From: Aeromicrobium stalagmiti
GTDB taxonomy: Bacteria; Actinomycetota; Actinomycetes; Propionibacteriales; Nocardioidaceae
Assembly: GCF_013283745.1 (NCBI RefSeq)
Contig: NZ_JABSTZ010000005.1
Span: 62,001-126,000, forward strand
Direction of reading: 5' to 3'
Length of the DNA stretch: 64,000 nucleotides
Below the pieces are notes generated by a model. The model did not search any database. It saw only the letters and a list, made by a program, of their open reading frames with translations, and was not told where the DNA came from. Shown in pieces: positions 1 to 9,553 of the stretch. Position 1 is the stretch's first letter; each line of letters starts with the position of its first letter. The position numbers were made by a program, and so were the translations under genes.

Positions 1-133
1 CGATGCGTCGACCGAGCACGGCACCGTCTAGAGTCATGACTCAAGACTTCCATGCCGTTTGAGGTGAGCCTTACTAGAGGGTCCCCTCGCCCTGACGGGA
101 TACTGGAGCCAGCTCGCCGAAGGAGAACTGCTC

Positions 134-457
134 GTGACGTACGTGATCGCCCAGCCGTGTGTGGACATCAAGGACCGCGCGTGTGTGGACGAATGTCCTG
201 TGGACTGCATCTACGAGGGCAAGCGCATGCTCTACATCCACCCCGACGAGTGCGTCGACTGTGGCGCCTGCGAGCCCGTCTGCCCCGTCGAGGCCATCTT
301 CTACGAGGACGACACCCCGGCGGAGTGGAAGGACTACTACGGCGCCAACGTCAACTTCTTCGACGACCTCGGCTCGCCGGGTGGTGCTGCCAAGCTCGGC
401 GTGATCGATGCCGACCACCCCATGATCGCCGCACTGCCTCCGCAGAACCAGGAGTAG
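134..457 (+). CDS. fdxA: 7Fe-8S ferredoxin, FdxA/FdxC type
   Basis: Small soluble electron carrier of 107 residues. The N-terminal half has the cysteine pattern of seven-iron ferredoxins: C9, C17 and C21 near the start, then a tight CVDCGACEPVCP cluster around residues 41-52, which together would bind one [3Fe-4S] and one [4Fe-4S] centre. The acidic C-terminal tail is typical of actinobacterial FdxA/FdxC. I chose the GTG at 134 because an AAGGAG-like ribosome site lies about eight bases upstream and the known family begins M-T-Y-V-I. It sits 8 bp before dapC. This ferredoxin-dapC pairing is conserved in actinobacteria, although the ferredoxin has no known direct role in lysine synthesis. Its redox partner cannot be told from the sequence. 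Confidence 0.95.
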   Translation: MTYVIAQPCVDIKDRACVDECPVDCIYEGKRMLYIHPDECVDCGACEPVCPVEAIFYEDDTPAEWKDYYGANVNFFDDLGSPGGAAKLGVIDADHPMIAALPPQNQE

Positions 458-465
458 TCGCCGCG

Positions 466-1560
466 ATGGCCTCCGTCTCCGCGAGGTTCCCCGAGTTCCC
501 GTGGGACACCCTCGCCGCGGCCAAGGAGCGTGCGGCGGCCCATGGCGGCGGCATCGTCGACCTGTCGATCGGCACGCCGGTCGATCCGACGCCCGACGTC
601 GCCCGTGAGGCGCTCGTCGCGGCCGCCGACGCCCCGGGCTACCCGACGGTGTTCGGCCCGGAGTCGCTGCGCCAGGGCGCCGTCGACTGGCTGGAGCGAC
701 GTTTCGAGGTGACCGGCCTCAGCCCCTCGCAGGTGCTGCCCACGGTCGGCTCCAAGGAGCTCATCGCCAACCTGCCCATGCAGCTGGGGCTGGGCCCCGA
801 CGACCTGGTCGTCATCCCCGAGCTGGCCTACCCGACCTACGAGGTGGGCGCGCGCTACGCCGGGTGCGAGGTGCTCGCGGCCGACTCCACGATCGCGATC
901 GGTCCGCGCACTCCTGCCCTGATCTACATCAACTCCCCGGCCAACCCCCACGGCCAGATCCTCGGCAAGGACCACCTGCGCAAGGTCGTCGAGTTCGCCC
1001 GCGACCGCGGAGCGCTGCTGGTGTCCGACGAGTGCTACCTGGAGTTCGCGTGGGACGACACTCCCTGGTCGGTGCTGCACCCCGACATCTGCGGTGGATC
1101 GTTCGACGGGATCCTGGCGGTGCACTCGCTGTCCAAGCGCTCCAACCTGGCGGGCTACCGTGACGCGTTCGTGACCGGTGACCAGGCCGTCGTGTCCGAG
1201 CTGCTCGCGGTGCGCAAGCACCTCGGGTTCATGCTGCCCACGCCGGTGCAGGCCGCCATGACGGCCGCGCTGGCCGACGACGCGCACGTCAAGGAGCAGC
1301 GGGTGGTCTACGCCGCTCGTCGCGCCGACCTGCGGGGCGCCCTGGAGACGGCCGGCTTCACGGTCGAGCACTCCGAGGGTGCGCTCTACCTCTGGGCGAC
1401 GCGCGGTGAGCCCTGCCGCGACACCATCGACTGGCTCGCCGAGCGGGGCATCCTCGCCGCTCCGGGCGACTTCTACGGGGCGGCCGGCGCCCAGCACGTC
1501 CGCGTTGCCTTCACGGCCACCGACGAGCGCATCGCCGCGGCGGTCGAGCGGCTCAGCTGA
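466..1560 (+). CDS. dapC: N-succinyldiaminopimelate aminotransferase DapC
   Basis: PLP-dependent class I/II aminotransferase of 364 residues. It converts N-succinyl-2-amino-6-ketopimelate to N-succinyl-LL-diaminopimelate, using glutamate, in the succinylase branch of lysine and peptidoglycan DAP synthesis. Fold-type I marks are visible: the SPANPHG motif, the DECYLEF segment that holds the ring of PLP, and the SLSKRSNLAGYR motif with the Schiff-base lysine. An open frame extends back to 52, but that stretch overlaps the ferredoxin. The ATG at 466 (M-A-S-V-S) just after the ferredoxin stop is the natural start. dapD lies nearby on the other strand; no dapE is in the window. Confidence 0.93.
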   Translation: MASVSARFPEFPWDTLAAAKERAAAHGGGIVDLSIGTPVDPTPDVAREALVAAADAPGYPTVFGPESLRQGAVDWLERRFEVTGLSPSQVLPTVGSKELIANLPMQLGLGPDDLVVIPELAYPTYEVGARYAGCEVLAADSTIAIGPRTPALIYINSPANPHGQILGKDHLRKVVEFARDRGALLVSDECYLEFAWDDTPWSVLHPDICGGSFDGILAVHSLSKRSNLAGYRDAFVTGDQAVVSELLAVRKHLGFMLPTPVQAAMTAALADDAHVKEQRVVYAARRADLRGALETAGFTVEHSEGALYLWATRGEPCRDTIDWLAERGILAAPGDFYGAAGAQHVRVAFTATDERIAAAVERLS

Positions 1561-1593
1561 GGTCGGTCGCCTGACCTGGCCGTTGAGCCGGCC

Positions 1594-2418
1594 TCAGTTG
1601 GTCGAGACGACGACCTGGTCGGTCGGGGCGTCGAGGTCCTTGACCCAGCCCTCGTGCGATGACGTGGCTGTCCACGTGCGGCGCCTGAACGACACCTGGT
1701 TGATGCCGAGCTCGGAGGCGTTGCCGACGAGGTAGTGGGCGATCGCCCAGCCGCGGGCCCGGACGTCCGCCGTCGTGCCCTTCAGGGGATAGCGCGCGTC
1801 GTCTCCGTCGCGCTCCACGGTGATGTCGCCGAAGGCCTGCTCGACGTCCTGCACCACCGCGGTCGTGCTGCCGCCGCCCTCGGGGTTGATCTGGCAGGTG
1901 AACTTCGCCGGGCTGTAGCCCCGCAGCGCCGAGGCGAGGGCGCGGGCGTAGTCCTCGTGCTGGGCGTAGGCGCCGGGGTAGCCGGAGCGCTGCACGAGCT
2001 GCGCCGCGTCGTTGATGTCCATCGAGCCGTAGCCGTCGATCTTCTCCAGCGCGTCGTAGAACGCGCCGGTCGAGTAGTGCGGGTCCATGATCTCGGCCAC
2101 GGTGCCCCAGCCCTGCGAGGGACGCTGCTGGAACAGCCCCACCGAGTCTCGGTCGCCGTAGTCGATGTTGTGGATCTTCGACTCCTGGAACGCCGTGGCG
2201 ATCGCGATCGTCGTGGCCCGGGGCGGCAGGCCGCGGCGCTGGGCGATCGCCGCCATCAACGAGGCCCAGCGTCCCTGCTCGAGGTCGACCTGCGCGCGCA
2301 CGCCGTTGACCTCCGCGACGCAGAACTCCGCGCGCAGGGGAGTGCGGTCACGCAGCGTCGTCGCCACCAGCACCGCGGCAGCGAACAGCCCCAGCGCGAC
2401 GAACCAGCGAAATCTCAT
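1594..2418 (-). CDS. membrane-anchored protein with lysozyme-like fold
   Basis: Conserved actinobacterial protein of 274 residues. An N-terminal hydrophobic segment (about residues 4-23) should anchor it in the membrane or act as a signal. It is followed by a region resembling the lysozyme/transglycosylase fold, with AIATAFQESKIHNIDYGDRDSVGLFQQRPSQGWG as the recognisable core (quoted in parts: AFQES, GLFQQRPSQGWG). The glutamate in FQES is in the place of the catalytic acid of lytic transglycosylases, but activity on peptidoglycan is not proven for this family. A C-terminal domain of about 90 residues is unassigned. The start at 2418 overlaps the stop of the upstream gene by four bases (ATGA), so the two are translationally coupled. 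Database entries sometimes call such proteins heavy-metal transporters, which nothing here supports. Confidence 0.7.
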   Translation of the reverse strand: MRFRWFVALGLFAAAVLVATTLRDRTPLRAEFCVAEVNGVRAQVDLEQGRWASLMAAIAQRRGLPPRATTIAIATAFQESKIHNIDYGDRDSVGLFQQRPSQGWGTVAEIMDPHYSTGAFYDALEKIDGYGSMDINDAAQLVQRSGYPGAYAQHEDYARALASALRGYSPAKFTCQINPEGGGSTTAVVQDVEQAFGDITVERDGDDARYPLKGTTADVRARGWAIAHYLVGNASELGINQVSFRRRTWTATSSHEGWVKDLDAPTDQVVVSTN

Positions 2419-3260
2419 GACTGCTTCTCGAGGCGGTAGTGCAGCCGGACGACGCGTCGCCCCCACAACCTGAGCTCGTGGTCGGTGCGCAGCACGCCCT
2501 CCTCGTCGACGTAGACGTGGAACGTCTCGGCCAGCGGTGGTCTGGCCGCGTGGTCACGCCCCCGCAGCCGGACGACGACGTACGCCCCGAGCCCGCCGTG
2601 CCGCCCGCGGGGGGACCGCAGCCACAGGGAGCCGTCGGGATCGTTCTCAGGCTGCAGGAAGACCTGGACGTTGCCGGACTCCAGCGGGAAGGTCACGTGG
2701 ACGGCTGGGCGGCCGGTCGACGGGATGGTCGTGACGGCATAGCGACCGCTGTAGACGAACTCCCCGGTCGAGCGCAGGGTGCGGATCCAGGCGGCGGCGC
2801 GGGGACGGTCGTCGGCGTCGACGAAGGTGACGATCCGGCTGTCCATGCCCCGGGAGACCGAGAGCGGGTCGACCGGGATGGCCAGCTGCCCGACCCGGCG
2901 ACCGAACCAGCGCTGGATGAGGGCGCCGCCGGGCCTGAACAGCGGGTTCCACCCGGCCCAGACCTCCATGCGCCACCGGGCGGTGTGCTCGTAGAAGTCA
3001 CGCACCACCGGGTCGACCAGCTCGTGTCGGAAGGAGCCCGCGTCGAGGTCGGCCATCGAGCGGAGCAGACCCGCCTCCGCGCCCTCGACCAGTCGCGTGC
3101 CGGACTGCGTGGCCGCCGCCGCGAGCCAGTCGTCGCCCACGGTGCCTGCCACGTGCATCGGGGCGTCGAGGAACGCGTCGTCGCCCGCGAGGTCGACGGG
3201 CTGCCCCCACGCCCGCCACCACCAGCGGGTCCCGAGGTCGAGCAGCGACCAGATCGCCAT
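2415..3260 (-). CDS. conserved actinobacterial protein of unknown function
   Basis: 281 residues, soluble, no signal peptide or membrane segment. The sequence is rich in Trp and Arg and has no motif I can assign. It starts two bases after the dapD stop and overlaps the following lysozyme-like gene by four bases, so dapD, this gene and that gene form one leftward operon. The C-terminal half, with many short beta-like segments, could be a beta-rich ligand-binding domain, but that is only an impression. Coding is supported by its tight packing between two clear genes. Confidence 0.6.
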   Translation of the reverse strand: MAIWSLLDLGTRWWWRAWGQPVDLAGDDAFLDAPMHVAGTVGDDWLAAAATQSGTRLVEGAEAGLLRSMADLDAGSFRHELVDPVVRDFYEHTARWRMEVWAGWNPLFRPGGALIQRWFGRRVGQLAIPVDPLSVSRGMDSRIVTFVDADDRPRAAAWIRTLRSTGEFVYSGRYAVTTIPSTGRPAVHVTFPLESGNVQVFLQPENDPDGSLWLRSPRGRHGGLGAYVVVRLRGRDHAARPPLAETFHVYVDEEGVLRTDHELRLWGRRVVRLHYRLEKQS

Positions 3261-4205
3261 CTAGTTGGCGTGCAGCGCCGCGTTGAGCTCGATGCCCGTC
3301 CGGGCACCGCGCGGACGGGCCTCGATGGCACCGGTCTCGCTGTTGGTGAGGAACAGGATGCCGTCCTGGCCCGACAGCTCGGAGGCCTTGGTGATCGTGC
3401 CGTCGGGCATGCGCACCTTGGAGCCGGCCGTGACGTAGGTGCCCGCTGCCACGACGCAGTCGTTGCCCAGCGAGATGCCGATGCCGGCGTTGGCGCCGAT
3501 CAGGCTGTTCTCGCCGACCGTGATGACCTCCTTGCCGCCACCGGACAGCGTGCCCATGATCGAGGCGCCGCCACCGATGTCGGAGCCGTCGCCCACCGTC
3601 ACGCCGGCCGAGATGCGTCCCTCGACCATCGCGGTGCCGAGCGTGCCGGCGTTGAAGTTGACGAAGCCCTCGTGCATGACGGTGGTGCCCTCGGCCAGGT
3701 GGGCGCCGAGACGGACGCGATCGGCGTCGCCGATGCGCACGCCGGACGGGATGACGTAGTCGGTCATGCGCGGGAACTTGTCGACGCTGGTGACCTGCAC
3801 GTGCTGGCCGGCGGCGCGGGCCCGGGCACGGGTCGCCTCGAAGCCGGCGACGGCGCACGGGCCGATCGACGTCCACACGACGTTGGCCAGCAGGCCGAAC
3901 TGGCCGTCGAGGCTCAGGCCGTGCGGCTTGACGAGCCGGTGCGACAGCAGGTGCAGGCGCAGCCAGACGTCGTAGGCGTCGACGGGAGGGGCCTGCAGGT
4001 CGGCGATCTCGGCGAGCACGACGACCTTGCGCACCTGGCGCACCTCGTCGTCGCCGGAGAGCGCAGTCAGCTCGGCCGGCTCGGTCTCGCCCTCGGGCGC
4101 CGGGCCCAGACGGGGCTCGGGGTACCAGACGTCGAGCACCGTGCCGTCGGCCGTCAGGGTCGCGATGCCGTACGCGTGCGCGCCGGGGAGTTCAGCTGAA
4201 GTCAT
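3261..4205 (-). CDS. dapD: 2,3,4,5-tetrahydropyridine-2,6-dicarboxylate N-succinyltransferase DapD
   Basis: 314 residues, close to the length of the mycobacterial enzyme. It transfers succinyl from succinyl-CoA to tetrahydrodipicolinate, the step before DapC in the succinylase DAP pathway. The central part (about residues 160-270) shows the left-handed beta-helix built from hexapeptide repeats, for example [15 protein letters not shown] and [14 protein letters not shown]. The N-terminal domain begins [22 protein letters not shown], as in the actinobacterial subfamily. Catalytic trimers are known for the family. The start at 4205 is supported by a -10-like TAGGTT on the minus strand six bases upstream, with no ribosome site, suggesting a leaderless message. 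Confidence 0.95.
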   Translation of the reverse strand: MTSAELPGAHAYGIATLTADGTVLDVWYPEPRLGPAPEGETEPAELTALSGDDEVRQVRKVVVLAEIADLQAPPVDAYDVWLRLHLLSHRLVKPHGLSLDGQFGLLANVVWTSIGPCAVAGFEATRARARAAGQHVQVTSVDKFPRMTDYVIPSGVRIGDADRVRLGAHLAEGTTVMHEGFVNFNAGTLGTAMVEGRISAGVTVGDGSDIGGGASIMGTLSGGGKEVITVGENSLIGANAGIGISLGNDCVVAAGTYVTAGSKVRMPDGTITKASELSGQDGILFLTNSETGAIEARPRGARTGIELNAALHAN

Positions 4206-4376
4206 GGGCCCAACCTATCGAGTCGATCCCATGGCCTTCGGCACGTGTCGCCACTAGGGTCAGATCATGCCGAGAGCCGCGCCGGCCGACGGCGGGTTCG
4301 ACGCGGGGCTCCGGACCGTCCTCACGATCGTCGCGGCGGACGCATGCCGAGGTTCGAGATAGCGCCGTGACGGGCC

Positions 4377-5507
4377 CTAGCCCTTGGGCAGCCCGTCCTT
4401 GGTGCAGAGCGAGCCGATCTTGGCGGTCTGGTCCTTCTGGATGTACTCGAACATCTGCGGCGCCCGGGTGGCGTCCCAGTTGACGGCGAGGTCCTGCAGC
4501 GGCACCGTGCAGCTGAGGCCGTCGCCGCCCATGGCGGCCGAGAGCGCGAGCGCGAACCTGCCGAGCGCGATCGGGCCGACGTCGTCGCCGATCGTCAGCG
4601 ACCCGGACGCGCCCTTGGCGACGCTCACGTAGCGGAACGGGTTGAGGACGGTCCACGGCGACTTGGCCTCTGCCGCGATCGAGCCCAGCACCTCACGCTG
4701 GCTCTGGACGCGCTGGATGTCCTGCGTGGCGTACGAGTGACGGTTGCGGGAGTAGGCGAGCGCGGTCGCCCCGTCGGCGGTCTGGCAGCCCTCCTTGACG
4801 TCGAGGCCCGAGTCCTTGTCCTTGATGTCGTCCTTCGGACAGATCTCGACACCGCCCAGGGAGTCGACGACCTTGACCAGGCCGCCGAACCCGACCTCTA
4901 CGTAGTTGTCGACGTGGATGCCGGTGTTGCCCTCGATCGTGCGGACCAGCAGCTTGGCGCCACCGTAGGTGTAGGCCGCGTTGATCTTGGTGCGGCCGTA
5001 GCCGGGGATGTCGACGATCGAGTCGCGGGGGATCGACATCAGGATGCTCGGGCCGTCACCGGTGTGCAGCATCATGATCGTGTCGGTGCGGCCGCGTCCG
5101 CCGCTGTCGCCGCCCGTGGACAGCTCCTTCTGCTCCTCCTTGGTCAGGCCGCGACGGCTGTCGGAGCCCACGAGCAGGTAGGTCGTGCCGGGCTGCTCGT
5201 CGGGACGTCCGCTGGCGGGGGAGGCGTCGACCTTGGCGATCTGGCCCCACGCCCAGATCGGCACGGCGACGAGGAACACGACCCAGGCGAGCACGACGAG
5301 CAGGACGATGCGCCCCTTGCCGAAGCGCTTGCGCGGCCTGCCCGGCGGCGTCGGTCCGGCCGGACGGCGTCCCGGAGGCGGCAGGTTGGGCGGTGGCAGG
5401 TCGTTCGGCGGGGGAGGCGGTGCGGCGTCCGCACGGGGGGCCGGACGGGTGGGTTCGTCGTTCCCGTACAGCCACCCGTAGTTGCCCTGGGGACGCTCAT
5501 CAGACAT
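4377..5507 (-). CDS. LytR-CpsA-Psr (LCP) family ligase
   Basis: 376-residue envelope protein of the LCP family, which links polyprenyl-phosphate-borne polymers (arabinogalactan, teichoic acid or capsule) to peptidoglycan outside the cell. A proline-rich cytoplasmic tail (residues 20-58) precedes one membrane segment (about 66-86). The LCP core follows with LLVGSDSRRG, the conserved arginine in GRTDTIMMLH, and SIPRDSIVDIPGYGRTKINAAY, which holds the arginines that contact the pyrophosphate. The domain ends without a C-terminal LytR_C extension. I chose the ATG at 5507 (M-S-D-E-R) because the longer frame upstream has no family-like sequence. It is divergent from a second LCP gene at 5666. Confidence 0.92.
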   Translation of the reverse strand: MSDERPQGNYGWLYGNDEPTRPAPRADAAPPPPPNDLPPPNLPPPGRRPAGPTPPGRPRKRFGKGRIVLLVVLAWVVFLVAVPIWAWGQIAKVDASPASGRPDEQPGTTYLLVGSDSRRGLTKEEQKELSTGGDSGGRGRTDTIMMLHTGDGPSILMSIPRDSIVDIPGYGRTKINAAYTYGGAKLLVRTIEGNTGIHVDNYVEVGFGGLVKVVDSLGGVEICPKDDIKDKDSGLDVKEGCQTADGATALAYSRNRHSYATQDIQRVQSQREVLGSIAAEAKSPWTVLNPFRYVSVAKGASGSLTIGDDVGPIALGRFALALSAAMGGDGLSCTVPLQDLAVNWDATRAPQMFEYIQKDQTAKIGSLCTKDGLPKG

Positions 5508-5665
5508 GAGCACGACCGTACCGGAACGCTCCCGGAGGCTCGGGCAGCCAGACCGGGACCCGATCGGAAAATCCTCGGCGCGTCCCGGCGCGCCCTCAAC
5601 CTCGGATTGAGACTTTGTGTGGATACTGAGAATCGCCTCAGCCTCTTCCCCAACGTGAGGGCACC

Positions 5666-7099
5666 ATGTCTGACGTTCGCTCGAGTGTGCTGGGTGGGTC
5701 GTACGCCCGCCCGGCCGACACATCGGCCCGCATCCAGTTCCGCCGCGCCCTGACCCTCACGGCGATGACGCTCGTCATGCCCGGGTCGGCCCAGCTCGTC
5801 GCCGGCAACAAGCGGGTCGGTCGCATCTGCCTGCGCGTCTGGCTCGCGTTCCTGGCCGTCGGTGCGGTCGTTCTCCTGCTGGCCCTCACGTCACGTCAGA
5901 CCCTGCTGTCGCTGACGCTCGACTCGTCCGGTCCGCTCACCCTGGGCCGCTGGATCCTGCTGGCCGGTGCCGTCGCGTGGGTCGCGCTGATCGTCGACGC
6001 CTGGCGCCTCGGACGTCCGCTCGAGCTGCGGCGCAACCACCGTCTCTGGATGACCGGTCTCAACAGCGCGCTGTGCTTCGTCACCGCCGGCGTGATGCTG
6101 TTCGCGGCCCACCTGGTCAGCACCGCCAACTCCTCGATCGGCACGGTGTTCGCCTCGGACACGGTCTCCAAGCCCGAGTCGGGCCGCTACAACATCCTGC
6201 TGCTCGGCGGCGACTCCGGCCCCGACCGCAGCGGCGTCCGACCTGACTCGCTGACGGTCGCCAGCATCGACAAGGACACCGGTCGCACGATCCTGATCGG
6301 TCTGCCCCGCAACCTCGAGGACGTCCCGTTCCCGGCCGGCTCGGTCATGGACAAGGAGTTCCCCGACGGGTTCACCGGCGAGGGCAACTACCTCAACGCG
6401 GTCAACACCTGGGCCAACGACCACGCGGCGATGTTCGGCGAGAAGGACCCCGGCATGGACGCCACGATGGGCGCCGTCGAGGAGATCACCGGCCTCAAGC
6501 TCAACTACTACGCGATGGTCAACATGAAGGGCTTCTCCAAGCTCATCAACGCCGTCGGCGGCGTGACGGTCGACGTCAAGCAGCGCACCGCGATCGGCGG
6601 CATCGGCTCGCCGGTCCGCGGCTACATCGAGGCCGGCGAGCAGAAGCTCACCGGTGACCAGGCCCTCTGGTACTCCCGCAGCCGCGTCGACAACAACGAC
6701 TTCTCCCGCATGGGCCGCCAGAAGTGCGTCATGAACGCGATGCTGCAGCAGCTCAGCCCCAAGAAGGTGCTGTTCAACGTCAACAAGATCGCCCAGTCGG
6801 GCGCCGAGCTGCTGTCGACCAACATCCCGCGCCAGGACCTCGACGTGTTCGCCGACCTGACGCTCAAGGCCAAGACGCAGAAGGTCTCGACCGTCTCGCT
6901 GGTCCCGCCGGTCATCTACACCGGCAACCCCGACTACCCCAAGGTCCGCCGCATGATCTCCAAGGCGGTCGCCAAGGCCGAGGGACGCTCGACGCAGAAG
7001 GTCGGCCTCACGAGTGCCCGCCTGACGATGCCGAAGTCCGGCGAGAACAACGACCCCACCAAGGCCAACCAGAGCAGCGACCTCGGCTCGTCCTGCTAG
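5666..7099 (+). CDS. LCP family ligase with multi-pass N-terminus
   Basis: 477 residues. Unlike the neighbouring LCP gene on the other strand, its N-terminal 150 residues hold several membrane segments (about 30-46, 55-75, 93-110 and 128-148) before the extracellular LCP domain. The domain is marked by NILLLGGDSGPDRSGVRPDSLTVASID, IGLPRNLEDVPF and QALWYSRSRVDNNDFSRMGRQ. The C-terminus ends in a cysteine that may pair with others outside the cell. It presumably attaches a wall glycopolymer to peptidoglycan. A GTGAGGG ribosome site precedes the ATG. The next gene, also LCP, is a tandem paralogue, so this looks like a local duplication. Confidence 0.9.
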   Translation: MSDVRSSVLGGSYARPADTSARIQFRRALTLTAMTLVMPGSAQLVAGNKRVGRICLRVWLAFLAVGAVVLLLALTSRQTLLSLTLDSSGPLTLGRWILLAGAVAWVALIVDAWRLGRPLELRRNHRLWMTGLNSALCFVTAGVMLFAAHLVSTANSSIGTVFASDTVSKPESGRYNILLLGGDSGPDRSGVRPDSLTVASIDKDTGRTILIGLPRNLEDVPFPAGSVMDKEFPDGFTGEGNYLNAVNTWANDHAAMFGEKDPGMDATMGAVEEITGLKLNYYAMVNMKGFSKLINAVGGVTVDVKQRTAIGGIGSPVRGYIEAGEQKLTGDQALWYSRSRVDNNDFSRMGRQKCVMNAMLQQLSPKKVLFNVNKIAQSGAELLSTNIPRQDLDVFADLTLKAKTQKVSTVSLVPPVIYTGNPDYPKVRRMISKAVAKAEGRSTQKVGLTSARLTMPKSGENNDPTKANQSSDLGSSC

Positions 7100-7202
7100 A
7101 CCCTCGTCCTGAGGAGTCACTGAGATCACAGGACTCGGTCCGACCATGACGCCGGGATCGTCCATAATGAATACTTCGTCGGCCGGATCACCGTGAGGGA
7201 AC

Positions 7203-8621
7203 ATGTCGCATCGCGCGAGTCTCCTGGGCCGCGGCTACCAGGATCAGCACCTGGACTCGCCGCGCGTCCGCTTCCGTCGCGCGCTCCTGCTGTGCCTCAT
7301 GACCGTGATCGTGCCCGGTGCAGGTCACATCGCGGTGGGCCGCAAGATCGTCGGCTGGTTCGCCGTGACGCTGTGGCTCGTCGCCCTCGGTGGCGGCGGC
7401 TACCTGCTCTGGAGGTACAGCACCGACCGGGCCACCGTGATCGGCTGGTTCACCGACGCTGACGTGCTGCTGGCTGCCCGCGCCGGGCTCGTGACGGTCG
7501 CGGTCCTGTGGGGCGTGCTGTTCCTCGACGCGTGGCGCCTGGCCTCGCCGTTCCGGCTCAACTTCGTGCGCGCGGCCTTCATCACGGTGCTCAACCTCGC
7601 CATCATCGGCGGGGTCGCCGGCTCGACGGCCTACGCGGCCCGGGCGATCAACGAGGGCGACGACGCGCTCGGCGAGGTGTTCGCGCAGAAGCCGGAGCCG
7701 CAGGCGAAGGTCGAGCCCCTCAAGGGACGCTTCAACATCCTGCTGGTCGGTTCCGATGCCCGCGCCGACCGCACGGGCATCCGCCCCGACTCGTTGACCG
7801 TCGCGAGCGTCGACGCCGACACCGGCAAGGTCGTGCTGGTCTCGTTGCCGCGCAACCTGCAGAACGTCCCGTTCTCCGAGGGCAGCCCGATGCTGCAGCT
7901 GTATCCCAACGGCTACAACTGCGGCCCGACCTGCCTGCTCAACGCGGTGCACACCGCGGCGCAGGACCGCACTGATCTCTACCCCGACAGCAAGGACCCG
8001 GGCCTCGACGCGACGATCGACGCCGTCGAGGGTGCGACCGACCTCAAGATCAACTACTACGTCATGGTCAACCTCAACGGCTTCAAGGGACTCGTCGACG
8101 CGATGGGGGGCGTGCAGATGGACGTCAAGACCCGGATCGCGATGTTCGGCAAGGACGACGCCTACAAGCAGACCTACATCGAGATCGGTGACCAGAAGCT
8201 CGACGGCCAGCAGGCCCTCTGGTACGCCCGCAGCCGCGTGCAGTCCGACGACTACACCCGCATGGGGCGGCAGAAGTGCCTCATGGCGGCGATGGCCGAC
8301 CAGCTCAGCCCGAGCAAGGTCGTGGTCAACGCGGTCGACATCGCCCAGTCCGGCAAGGAGCTGCTGAGCACCAGCATCCCGCGCAGCGAGCTCGGCCGGT
8401 TCGCCGACCTGGCGCTCAAGTCGCGCGGCACCAAGATCCGCACCGTCTCGATCGTGCCGCCGGACTTCAACACCGTCACGCCCGACTACGTCGCGATCCA
8501 CGCCGCGATCCAGAAGGCGATCGACAAGTCCGAGGGTGTCAAGAAGCCGACCGACGGAGCCACCAAGGACCCGACGGGTCGCAAGGCCAACAACAGCGAC
8601 GACCTCTCCGCCGACTGCTGA
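7203..8621 (+). CDS. LCP family ligase, tandem paralogue
   Basis: 472 residues, the same architecture as the gene just upstream: about four N-terminal membrane segments, then the LCP domain with NILLVGSDARADRTGIRPDSLTVASVD, VSLPRNLQNVPF, the insertion with two cysteines (NCGPTCLL), and QALWYARSRVQSDDYTRMGRQ. The two copies align through almost their whole length, including a C-terminal cysteine. The start has a GTGAGGGA ribosome site. Three LCP genes side by side, followed by a TagGH-like exporter, point to a locus for surface polymer attachment. Confidence 0.9.
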   Translation: MSHRASLLGRGYQDQHLDSPRVRFRRALLLCLMTVIVPGAGHIAVGRKIVGWFAVTLWLVALGGGGYLLWRYSTDRATVIGWFTDADVLLAARAGLVTVAVLWGVLFLDAWRLASPFRLNFVRAAFITVLNLAIIGGVAGSTAYAARAINEGDDALGEVFAQKPEPQAKVEPLKGRFNILLVGSDARADRTGIRPDSLTVASVDADTGKVVLVSLPRNLQNVPFSEGSPMLQLYPNGYNCGPTCLLNAVHTAAQDRTDLYPDSKDPGLDATIDAVEGATDLKINYYVMVNLNGFKGLVDAMGGVQMDVKTRIAMFGKDDAYKQTYIEIGDQKLDGQQALWYARSRVQSDDYTRMGRQKCLMAAMADQLSPSKVVVNAVDIAQSGKELLSTSIPRSELGRFADLALKSRGTKIRTVSIVPPDFNTVTPDYVAIHAAIQKAIDKSEGVKKPTDGATKDPTGRKANNSDDLSADC

Positions 8622-8640
8622 TCAGCACGCCATCTCGGGC

Positions 8641-8723
8641 CGAGCGAGCGTCAGCGAGCGAAGGCTGGCGCACGAGCGAGGCGAGCACCGGCGAGGCGCG
8701 AGCCGGTGGTGCGGCGAGCTAGG
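8641..8723. repeat. CGAGCG-rich intergenic repeat
   Basis: About 80 bp between the convergent LCP and ABC-ATPase genes is built from variations of CGAGCG and GGCGAG. No ORF uses it convincingly. It could be a degenerate repeat or part of a two-way transcription end; no classical hairpin with a T tract is seen. Confidence 0.4.
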
Positions 8724-8734
8724 AGCCGTGCGCC

Positions 8735-9553
8735 CTACTTGTCCTGGGCCGCGTTGTAGGCAGCGATGACCTCGTCGGGGTCGCCGTCCATGATCAGCGT
8801 GCCCTGGTCGAGCCAGATGACCCGGCTGCACGTGTCCTTGATCGACTTCATCGAGTGGCTGACCAGGAAGACCGTGCCGGCGTTGTCGCGGATCTCGCGG
8901 ATGCGCGCCTCGCTGCGCTGACGGAACGTGCGGTCGCCGACCGCGAGGGCCTCGTCGACGATCAGGATCTCGTGCGTCTTGACGCTCGCGATCGCAAACT
9001 TCAGCCGCGCCGTCATGCCGGAGGAGTAGGCGCGCATGGGCAGGTCGACGAACTTTTCGAGGCCCGCGAACGACACGATGTCGTCGTAGTTCTCCTCGAT
9101 CTCGTCCATCGTGAAGCCCATCGCCAGGCCGCCGAGGATGATGTTGCGGTCGCCCGACAGGTCTCTGATGAGGGCGGCTCCGACGCCCAGCAGGCTCGGT
9201 CGCGAGGCGGCGTAGATCGCCCCGTCGCTGGTCGTGGTCAGGCCGACGATCGCCCGCATGAGGGTCGACTTGCCCGAGCCGTTGGTGCCGATGACGCCGA
9301 TGCTGTCGTTCTCGTAGGCCGTGAACGAGACACCCTTGAGCGCGTGCACGGTGCGCATCTGCTTGCCGCGGCCCTTGAGGTTGAGCGAGCGGCGGTCGGC
9401 CGCGGTGGGGCGCTTGCCGGTCGCGAAGACCTTGTACTTGACGTGGACGTCGTCCACGATCACGACGGGCTTGCGGCCGCCGCCGGGGACGTCAGGGACG
9501 TCAGGCGTGGCGGGGGTCGTGGTTGTGGTCGGGATGGTGGGGTCAGTCGACAC
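8735..9553 (-). CDS. polysaccharide/teichoic-acid ABC exporter ATP-binding protein (TagH/Wzt type)
   Basis: 272 residues. A nucleotide-binding domain with Walker A GTNGSGKST, a DLSGDRNIILGG region in place of a strict LSGGQ signature, Walker B ILIVDEALAVGD and the switch histidine in VSHSMKS. DEALAVGD and the short Q-loop region are typical of the TagH/Wzt/RfbE group that exports lipid-linked polymers. The first 25 residues are Thr/Pro-rich. I chose the GTG at 9553, which overlaps the end of the permease gene by 11 bp and has a GAGGAGAGG ribosome site, over an upstream ATG inside the permease. With the permease it should move a polyprenyl-linked polymer outward, feeding the nearby LCP ligases. 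Confidence 0.92.
   Translation of the reverse strand: MSTDPTIPTTTTTPATPDVPDVPGGGRKPVVIVDDVHVKYKVFATGKRPTAADRRSLNLKGRGKQMRTVHALKGVSFTAYENDSIGVIGTNGSGKSTLMRAIVGLTTTSDGAIYAASRPSLLGVGAALIRDLSGDRNIILGGLAMGFTMDEIEENYDDIVSFAGLEKFVDLPMRAYSSGMTARLKFAIASVKTHEILIVDEALAVGDRTFRQRSEARIREIRDNAGTVFLVSHSMKSIKDTCSRVIWLDQGTLIMDGDPDEVIAAYNAAQDK

Noticed and set aside
2439..4199. A 586-codon open frame opposite dapD and its neighbour
   Set aside because: Shadow of genes on the minus strand; no family features.
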